A stretch of DNA of 5,074 bases, from contig JAITNA010000087.1 of the NCBI GenBank assembly GCA_031290715.1, forward strand, positions 1-5,074, written 5' to 3'. The notes beneath the pieces are model-generated. The model did no database searches. It worked only from the letters and a program-made list of their open reading frames with translations, and was not told the origin of the DNA. Made by a program: the position numbers and the translations under genes. Below are positions 1 to 3,983 of this stretch, in pieces; the first letter of the stretch is position 1, and each line of letters opens with the position of its first letter. This DNA is from Eubacteriales Family XIII. Incertae Sedis bacterium. GTDB lineage: Bacteria > Bacillota > Clostridia > Peptostreptococcales > Anaerovoracaceae.

Positions 1-578
1 CGGTGTTTGAACGGGGCCGTGTCACGGCTGTTTTGGGGGCGAACGGGAGCGGAAAGACTACGCTTGCCCGCTTGCTTGTCGGGATTCTGAAACCTTTGCG
101 CGGGCGCGTGCTGATTGACGATGTGCTTGTTTCATCTATGACGCTGACGGAGGTCGGGCGGCGCGTGGGCTTTGTCATGCAGGACTCTTCGCGGCAGCTG
201 TTTTGTACTTCGGTAAAAGATGAAGCGGAGTTTGGGCTGAAAAATATGGGTTTGCCCGCGGATGAGGTGCAGACCCGCGCGGCGGAGTATTTGGATTTTT
301 TCGGGCTTGGGAAGTATGCGGAACGGTTTCCGTTTGAACTGAGCGGCGGGGAAAAGCAGCGTTTGGTTTTGGCTTCGGTCATGGCGATGCGGCCGGACTA
401 TCTGATATTGGACGAGCCGACATCCGCGCTTGACAAAGGGATGCGCCGGGCGCTCGGGGGACATCTTTTGGATGTGGTGAAAAAGGACGGCGCGGGGATC
501 GTGCTGATCAGCCATGATCGGCGCTTTGTGGGGGAGTATGCGGATACGGCGATTCGGTTTGGGAATTCTGATGAGTGA
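1..578 (+). CDS. ECF transporter ATPase (EcfA-type ABC protein), 5' end cut by the window
   Basis: This is an ATP-hydrolysing subunit of an energy-coupling factor (group-type ABC importer) that powers uptake of a vitamin or metal together with EcfT and a substrate-binding S protein. Counting from the GTG at base 3, the visible 191 residues show Walker A GANGSGKTT (12-20), Q-loop Q60 followed by the EcfA-like SSRQLF segment, signature LSGGEKQR (113-120), Walker B LILDEPT (134-140, catalytic E138), D-loop SALD (141-144) and switch histidine H171. All catalytic parts are intact. The reading frame is open to base 1, and only 11 residues precede Walker A, whereas the family has roughly 25-35 including the aromatic A-loop. 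The GTG at base 3 is therefore an internal codon, not the start. The protein ends about 20 residues after the H-loop, so it lacks a long C-terminal extension. It could be a separate EcfA or the second half of a tandem-ABC protein; the window cannot decide. The product class is secure, the substrate unknown. Confidence 0.93.
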   Translation, partial: VFERGRVTAVLGANGSGKTTLARLLVGILKPLRGRVLIDDVLVSSMTLTEVGRRVGFVMQDSSRQLFCTSVKDEAEFGLKNMGLPADEVQTRAAEYLDFFGLGKYAERFPFELSGGEKQRLVLASVMAMRPDYLILDEPTSALDKGMRRALGGHLLDVVKKDGAGIVLISHDRRFVGEYADTAIRFGNSDE

Positions 579-1308
579 GAGTCGCTTGTCGCGGCTTGAT
601 CCGCGCACAAAATTTGTTTTTGCTGTATCGGTGAGCGGGCTTTGCTTTTTTACGGAGGATATTTTGCTTCTCGCGGCGCTGCTTTTGGCGGTCGTCGTCT
701 TGCTTGCCATCGGCGGCGTGAACGCGGGCGCGGCGTTGCGTCGATGCCGGCCGCTCGTTATTATTATCGCGTCTTTGTTTGTGATCCAGTCGCTTTTTTC
801 GGCGGGGCGCGGGATGGACGGGGTCTTGCTTGCGGCGGCGCTGTCGCTTCGGCTTCTGCTCATCACGGCTTCGGCGCAGGCGCTTTTGGAGGGGGAAATC
901 CGCGACTATATGTTGGCTTTGGTGCAGATGAAAGTGCCGTATGAAATCGCGTTCATGGTCACGACGGGGCTTCACTTTTTGCCGGTCTTGCGGGACGAAG
1001 CGATGAATGTCTACTGGTGTGTGCAACTGCGGGGGCGGGCGTTTCGGAAGGTTTCGCTGCCCGCGAAAATTCGGGCGTACATGAGTATTTGTCTGCCAAT
1101 CTTGGTGAATACGCTGCGCCGGGCGGAGGAAATGTCGGTGGCGATGGAACTTCGGGGGCTTCGCGCGAAGCCGGGGCGGACGTATATGCGGCGCGTGAAA
1201 ATGCGGGCTGTGGATTTTGCGGCCGCTGTATTGTGGCTTGCCGCGGTCGCCGGGATATATTATTGTTTTGATGTGTTTGATGTGTTTGATGTGTTTGTAA
1301 AGTTCTAA
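571..1308 (+). CDS. ECF transporter transmembrane protein EcfT (CbiQ family)
   Basis: This is the membrane scaffold of the ECF importer, coupling ATP hydrolysis in EcfA to movement of the S component. The 245-residue product opens with LDPRTK (9-14), a typical EcfT start. Hydrophobic segments lie at about 15-30, 31-50, 60-78, 84-103, 125-142 and 219-242. The two cytoplasmic coupling helices carry the family's X-R-G motifs, LRG at 153-155 and MELRG at 192-196, which dock into the ATPase grooves. An upstream in-frame ATG at 514 would add 19 non-family residues buried in ecfA. The ATG at 571 fits better: it overlaps the ecfA stop by 8 nt, has GGGA at 561-564, and puts LDPRTK at the right distance from the terminus. 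The last residues are an odd DVF triple repeat encoded by a 9-bp tandem repeat. The substrate cannot be inferred from this subunit. Confidence 0.92.
   Translation: MSESRLSRLDPRTKFVFAVSVSGLCFFTEDILLLAALLLAVVVLLAIGGVNAGAALRRCRPLVIIIASLFVIQSLFSAGRGMDGVLLAAALSLRLLLITASAQALLEGEIRDYMLALVQMKVPYEIAFMVTTGLHFLPVLRDEAMNVYWCVQLRGRAFRKVSLPAKIRAYMSICLPILVNTLRRAEEMSVAMELRGLRAKPGRTYMRRVKMRAVDFAAAVLWLAAVAGIYYCFDVFDVFDVFVKF
1270..1296 (+). repeat. 9-bp tandem repeat, three exact copies, at the 3' end of ecfT
   Basis: GATGTGTTT occurs three times without interruption and is translated as DVF-DVF-DVF, followed only by VKF and the stop. The unit is a multiple of three, so copy-number change would lengthen or shorten the EcfT C-terminus without shifting the frame. 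The repeat follows the last membrane segment and is unlikely to be part of the transport core. Confidence 0.9.
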
Positions 1309-1330
1309 TACGATTTGGCAGATACGATTT
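1308..1330 (+). repeat. Two direct copies of ATACGATTTG between ecfT and the next gene
   Basis: ATACGATTTG begins at 1308 and again at 1322, a 14-nt period, just after the ecfT stop. The copies lie upstream of the GGAGAAAGGA ribosome-binding region of the 68-codon gene. It may be a small slippage duplication; no function is evident. Confidence 0.75.
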
Positions 1331-1353
1331 GACGGAGAAAGGAAAGCAGGGAA

Positions 1354-1560
1354 ATGGCATACGGTGAAGTTGGTACGGAGTGCAACAGCGGGGAGCGGGA
1401 GAAGAGGGGCCGGGTGGCGTTGACGATGGGCGGCGGGGAAATCAAGATGGTCCCCTTTGTCGAAAATCTTTTGTATAATGTCGTGGTCGCGGTGCTGAAA
1501 GAATTAGATGGGTACAGTCCGGACGGCGAGATAGAGCTTCGCATACGGGCGGCGGAGTGA
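1354..1560 (+). CDS. Small protein resembling the C-terminal tail of clostridial MobB-like proteins
   Basis: The product has 68 residues and no signal peptide or membrane segment. After a polar, low-complexity first 20 residues it holds one compact motif: RVALTMGGGEIKMVP (20-34), FVENLLYNVVVAVLKELDGY (35-54) and a terminal EIELRI strand (59-64). From memory of the family, this matches the domain that ends many clostridial proteins annotated as molybdopterin-guanine dinucleotide biosynthesis protein MobB, after a P-loop domain and a Cys-rich segment. Here that P-loop domain and the cysteine cluster are absent: a single Cys (C10) remains and only 45 nt separate this gene from ecfT. The ATG has AAAGGA at 1338-1343, 10 nt upstream, inside a purine-rich GGAGAAAGGA stretch. 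It is probably co-transcribed with ecfA-ecfT. The gene is likely real because the motif is family-like and the RBS is good; its function is unknown. Confidence 0.68.
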   Translation: MAYGEVGTECNSGEREKRGRVALTMGGGEIKMVPFVENLLYNVVVAVLKELDGYSPDGEIELRIRAAE

Positions 1561-1576
1561 AGCGGCGGCGCGGGCA

Positions 1577-1598
1577 GTTCCTGCGCTGTTCCTGCGCG
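1577..1598 (+). repeat. 11-bp tandem repeat GTTCCTGCGC(T/G)
   Basis: GTTCCTGCGCT at 1577-1587 is followed directly by GTTCCTGCGCG at 1588-1598. The flanking GGCGCGGGCAGTTC (1567-1580) recurs at 1938-1951 inside the linker codons of the lipoprotein gene. Both are most likely products of GC-rich low-complexity sequence. No stable terminator stem forms here. Confidence 0.7.
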
Positions 1599-1624
1599 GG
1601 CGGCGGGTGTGCGGGGGATTTCCG

Positions 1625-1653
1625 TTGACTCGATGGCTTGATTCGGGCATAAT
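1625..1653 (+). promoter_or_regulatory. Sigma-A-type promoter for the deacetylase lipoprotein gene
   Basis: The -35 box TTGACT (1625-1630) and the -10 box CATAAT (1648-1653) each match the consensus at five of six positions and are separated by exactly 17 bp. Transcription would start near 1660, leaving a 5' leader of about 185 nt before the ATG at 1845. It is the best promoter-like sequence I see in the window and lies in an intergenic region in the right orientation. Confidence 0.72.
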
Positions 1654-1680
1654 TAGAGTATCAACTTGCCGCCGGTTGTG

Positions 1681-1706
1681 CCGGTGCGTTTATGGAAATG
1701 TACCGG
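1681..1706 (+). promoter_or_regulatory. 11-bp RNA hairpin in the deacetylase leader
   Basis: CCGGTGCGTTT (1681-1691) pairs with AAATGTACCGG (1696-1706) around a 4-nt ATGG loop, with nine Watson-Crick and two G-U pairs. G-U pairs can add one or two more at the base. No T-tract follows, so it is not an intrinsic terminator. The upstream CCGG at 1672-1675 can pair alternatively with CCGG at 1681-1684, which would exclude the long stem. That suggests, but does not prove, a regulatory switch. Confidence 0.6.
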
Positions 1707-1803
1707 TGGAAGAAATTAAGCGCCGGGTGATCAATATGCTGATATCGCGGAATCCATCAGATGGTTGAGAAAAACGCAAAAATTGTAAAAATAAGATATA
1801 TGT

Positions 1804-1852
1804 AGGATACGCGTATGGATAGTGCGCTGTGAAAGGATATTTCAATGGATAG
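1804..1852 (+). repeat. Duplicated ribosome-binding-site/start module upstream of the lipoprotein gene
   Basis: AGGATA-N5-ATGGATAG occurs at 1804-1822 and again at 1834-1852, with a period of 30 nt; only the five spacer bases differ. The second copy is the true initiation site: AAAGGA at 1832-1837, 7 nt before the ATG at 1845. The first copy would also initiate translation and encodes MDSAL, stopping at TGA 1830-1832, which touches the Shine-Dalgarno of the real gene. This arrangement would allow translational coupling. Confidence 0.8.
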
Positions 1853-3287
1853 GAAAATGAGAAAATTATTTGTATTGCTTTTGGCGGCAGTGCTTGTTTT
1901 GTCAGCTTGTTCGGGAAGCGGCGGCGCGGGAGGTTCGGGCGCGGGCAGTTCGGAGGCGCCGGACGGCGGGAGCACGGCGCCCGCGTTTGATCTGAAAGAC
2001 GCGATCTATGAATACGGAGAGCAGGACAGCATTATTGATAACGGCGCTTCGCTTTACAGCTACCTGCTGTTTCCGAAAACCGGGGAACCGGAGATCGATG
2101 ATGAGATTCGCGGATGGGCGGAGTCGATTTACAACAGCGCGCGGGATGAACTTGACGCGCTTCGCGAGAGCGACGAGGACGCCGAATATGAGATCAATGT
2201 CCAGTACAATAGCTATCTTGTCAAAGACACCTACGCCGGTATTGCGGAGATTGAGTTCTCTAACAATTCGGGTGTGGCGCACCCTACGGATTTTTACAAA
2301 ACGTTCAATATCGATTTGAAGCAAAAGAAATTGCTTGATTACGAGGACATCATCGACAAGGAGCGGGAAGGTGATGTGTTGGATATCCTGACGGAAATGA
2401 TCCTTGAAAAATATCCGGACGCGGATGTCAGCGCCGCGGACGCGTCATGGCTGGAGCACATCGTCTTGAATCATGAGGGGATCGATGTGCTGATTCCCCG
2501 CGGTGTTGCGCTGGCTACTTATCTTGGGCCGCAGGAATTCAGCATTTCTTACGAAGCGCTTGGAGCCGCCTATATTTTGGATCGGTCCGCGGCATCCTCC
2601 GGACAGGATGTACCGGCGGGTGCGGCGGGAATCGGCGGGGGGAAGCCGCCGGCCGCGGGCGCTTCGGTAATCGCCGATCCGTCCAAACCGATGCTCGCGC
2701 TGACGTTTGACGACGGGCCGAGCCCATACACCGCGCAAATCCTCGATGTATTGACGAAGTACGGCGGCAATGGGACATTCTGCGTCGTGGGCAACCGTGT
2801 TGAGAGTTTTAGCGATACGGCAAGGCTGATCACCGCGCAAGGCTCGCAAATCATGGGGCATTCATGGGATCACAAACAGCTCACAAAGCTGTCAAACGAA
2901 GAAATTATCAGCGAATTGAACGAAACCATCCGCGTGATCAATGATGCCACGGGCGTTTCCCCCGTCATGTACCGGCCGCCTTACGGCGCGGTGAACGACA
3001 CGCTGAAAGCCGTTTCAAAGGACCTTGGCCTGTCGCTCGTCAATTGGTCTGTGGATACGCGTGACTGGGAGTCCAGAAACGCGGACGCCGTATACGCCAA
3101 CATTATGAAAGACGCGCGCAACGGCAGCATTATTCTGTGTCACGATCTCTATGAATCCACGGCAAACGCGGTGGCGCGGGCCATTCCGGAGTTGGCGGCG
3201 CAGGGCTATCAATTGGTGACGGTAGAGGAACTGCTCCGCGCGTCAGGTACGCCAATCGAACCCGGTGCGGTTTATTTCGGGAAATAG
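1845..3287 (+). CDS. PdaC-like lipoprotein polysaccharide (peptidoglycan) deacetylase
   Basis: This is a predicted extracytoplasmic, lipid-anchored carbohydrate esterase family 4 enzyme, most likely removing acetyl groups from peptidoglycan sugars. The 480-residue chain has a signal peptide with lipobox LSAC (Cys22), then a Gly/Ser/Ala linker to about residue 48. A DUF3298/DUF4163-like domain follows (about 50-245, with GVAHP at 143-147), then a second flexible linker (250-278) and a NodB domain (about 282-466). The NodB motifs are complete: TFDDG (287-291; D289 catalytic, D290 metal), HSWDH (339-343; H339 and H343 metal), RPPYG (377-381), DTRDW (404-408) and LCHD (431-434; H433 catalytic). 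This domain order and length fit Bacillus PdaC, which acts on N-acetylmuramic acid. Whether this protein prefers MurNAc or GlcNAc cannot be read from sequence. The only cysteines besides Cys22 are C313 and C432. It has its own promoter and a long leader. Confidence 0.92.
   Translation: MDRKMRKLFVLLLAAVLVLSACSGSGGAGGSGAGSSEAPDGGSTAPAFDLKDAIYEYGEQDSIIDNGASLYSYLLFPKTGEPEIDDEIRGWAESIYNSARDELDALRESDEDAEYEINVQYNSYLVKDTYAGIAEIEFSNNSGVAHPTDFYKTFNIDLKQKKLLDYEDIIDKEREGDVLDILTEMILEKYPDADVSAADASWLEHIVLNHEGIDVLIPRGVALATYLGPQEFSISYEALGAAYILDRSAASSGQDVPAGAAGIGGGKPPAAGASVIADPSKPMLALTFDDGPSPYTAQILDVLTKYGGNGTFCVVGNRVESFSDTARLITAQGSQIMGHSWDHKQLTKLSNEEIISELNETIRVINDATGVSPVMYRPPYGAVNDTLKAVSKDLGLSLVNWSVDTRDWESRNADAVYANIMKDARNGSIILCHDLYESTANAVARAIPELAAQGYQLVTVEELLRASGTPIEPGAVYFGK
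3273..3286 (+). repeat. Inverted repeat TATTTC-GG-GAAATA across the deacetylase stop codon
   Basis: TATTTC (3273-3278) is the exact reverse complement of GAAATA (3281-3286), with two bases between. It spans the last codons and most of the TAG stop. A 2-nt loop is too tight for a good RNA hairpin of the full stem, so this may be coincidental; it adds to the palindromic character of this short gap. Confidence 0.4.
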
Positions 3288-3297
3288 AGAAATGCTC

Positions 3298-3323
3298 TTT
3301 AGGAACAGTTAACTGTTCCTTAA
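3298..3323 (+). promoter_or_regulatory. Near-perfect 26-bp palindrome upstream of mntP (candidate operator)
   Basis: AGGAACAGTT is followed directly by its exact reverse complement AACTGTTCCT, giving a perfect 20-bp palindrome at 3301-3320. TT/AA pairs outside one mismatch extend it to 3298-3323. It sits 16 bp before the TTG start. As DNA it looks like a site for a dimeric repressor. As RNA it gives an 8-bp stem with a UUAA loop, but no U-tract follows, so it is a poor terminator. It does not match the LexA GAAC-N4-GTTC spacing, and I do not recognise it as an MntR box. Confidence 0.65.
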
Positions 3324-3327
3324 TGCG

Positions 3328-3334
3328 AGAGGGA
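3328..3334 (+). promoter_or_regulatory. Ribosome-binding site deciding the TTG start of mntP
   Basis: The purine run AGAGGGA ends 5 nt before TTG at 3340-3342. No ATG or GTG in this frame fits: the next in-frame ATG (3421) would delete the first membrane helix and its key aspartate. The TTG start is therefore well supported. Confidence 0.7.
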
Positions 3335-3339
3335 ATTAA

Positions 3340-3978
3340 TTGGCGGCTTTTGAATTGTTGTTGATTGCGGCGGGCTTGTCGGCGGACGCGTTTGCGGTTT
3401 CGCTCGGGAATGGATTGACGATGCCGAGATTTTCGGCGCGGCAAGCGTTTGCGATCGCGATTGCGTTTGGGGTGTTTCAGGCGATCATGCCCGCCATCGG
3501 ATATTCACTGGGGTATATGATCGCCGACAAAATCGAGGCAATCGACCATATCGCCGCGTTGGTTTTGCTCGGGTTCATCGGCGGGAGGATGATCTTCGGC
3601 GGGGTGAAGACTTTGATTCGGGAGCGGACACAGGAAGATCAAGAGCAAGGGCGAGCGCGAGGGCAAGAGCGAGAGCGAGAGCGAGAGCGTTCTTCCGTCA
3701 AGGCGCTGACGGTTCCGGGCCTTATTGTACAGGCGATTGCTACGAGTATAGACGCGTTGATTGTCGGCGTGAGTTTCGCGGCGATCGGCCTTTCGCGGAG
3801 CGGGATGATCGGCGCGGCTCTGACAATCGGCGTTTTCACTTTTGCGCTCAGCTTTATCGGCGTGGCGATAGGAAAGAAATTCGGGAATCTCCTCGGCAGC
3901 AAAGCGGAGATTGCGGGCGGCGTGATTTTGCTTGGCATTGGGATCAAGATATTCATGGAGCATGTGTTCTTCGCATGA
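3340..3978 (+). CDS. mntP: Manganese efflux pump MntP
   Basis: This inner-membrane protein exports Mn(II), protecting the cell from manganese excess. The 212 residues contain the family's duplicated three-helix halves. Half one has helices near 4-22, 36-58 and 68-88, with LSADAFAVSLGNG (13-25; D16 aligns with the essential acidic residue of E. coli MntP) and GFIGGRMI (78-85). Half two has ATSIDALIVGVS (134-145; D138), a helix at 157-176 and the C-terminal GSKAEIAGGVILLGIGIKI (186-204). Length exceeds the 188 residues of the E. coli protein, mainly because the cytoplasmic loop at 93-119 is expanded by an Arg/Glu-rich low-complexity stretch. The gene starts with TTG after AGAGGGA. It lies 52 nt behind the deacetylase gene and so could be co-transcribed, but a palindrome in the gap suggests separate control. 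I see no yybP-ykoY manganese riboswitch; the gap is too short for one. Confidence 0.93.
   Translation: MAAFELLLIAAGLSADAFAVSLGNGLTMPRFSARQAFAIAIAFGVFQAIMPAIGYSLGYMIADKIEAIDHIAALVLLGFIGGRMIFGGVKTLIRERTQEDQEQGRARGQERERERERSSVKALTVPGLIVQAIATSIDALIVGVSFAAIGLSRSGMIGAALTIGVFTFALSFIGVAIGKKFGNLLGSKAEIAGGVILLGIGIKIFMEHVFFA
3666..3689 (+). repeat. Hexanucleotide microsatellite (AGAGCG)x4 inside mntP
   Basis: Four exact AGAGCG units are preceded from about 3642 by decayed versions (AGAGCA, GGGCGA, GCGCGA, GGGCAA). They encode the alternating Arg-Glu run at residues 109-117 in the cytoplasmic loop. Gain or loss of units keeps the reading frame, so the loop length could vary between strains without inactivating the pump. 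Confidence 0.88.
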
Positions 3979-3983
3979 ATGTT

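Larger units (their letters stand above)
1561..1844 (+). other. Intergenic region: promoter and structured leader of the deacetylase gene
   Basis: These 284 bases contain no convincing protein gene. The first 60 are G-rich, with a short tandem repeat and no T-tract terminator for the ECF block. A promoter follows at 1625-1653, then a leader with an 11-bp hairpin (1681-1706) and a second possible stem, CTGAT/ATCAG at 1739-1743 and 1756-1760. An A-rich stretch (1765-1800) and a duplicated initiation module (1804-1852) complete it. No riboswitch class that I know matches the sequence. Several short open frames cross the leader; none is recognisable. Confidence 0.75.

Noticed and set aside
514..570. 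Upstream ATG start for EcfT
   Set aside because: It adds 19 residues lying inside ecfA, and ATG 571 places LDPRTK correctly with a GGGA site upstream.
132..1360. Long minus-strand and alternative plus-frame ORFs opposite ecfA and ecfT
   Set aside because: Their translations are Arg/Pro/His-rich with no family motif, as expected for shadow frames in GC-rich DNA, while the opposing frames carry complete EcfA and EcfT motifs.
1569..1600. Terminator hairpin behind the ECF block
   Set aside because: Only 4-bp stems form (for example GCAG-TTC-CTGC) and no T-tract follows.
1765..1800. Second promoter (TTGAGA with downstream A-rich segment)
   Set aside because: At 17-18 bp spacing the -10 candidates match TATAAT poorly; better -10-like sequences lie at impossible spacing.
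3301..3325. Intrinsic terminator after the deacetylase gene
   Set aside because: The stem is only about 8 bp, A/T-rich in its centre, and is followed by TAATGCG rather than a T-tract, so an operator or simple palindrome is the better reading.
3642..3690. CRISPR-like array
   Set aside because: The repeat is a 6-bp in-frame microsatellite with no spacers, within the mntP coding sequence.
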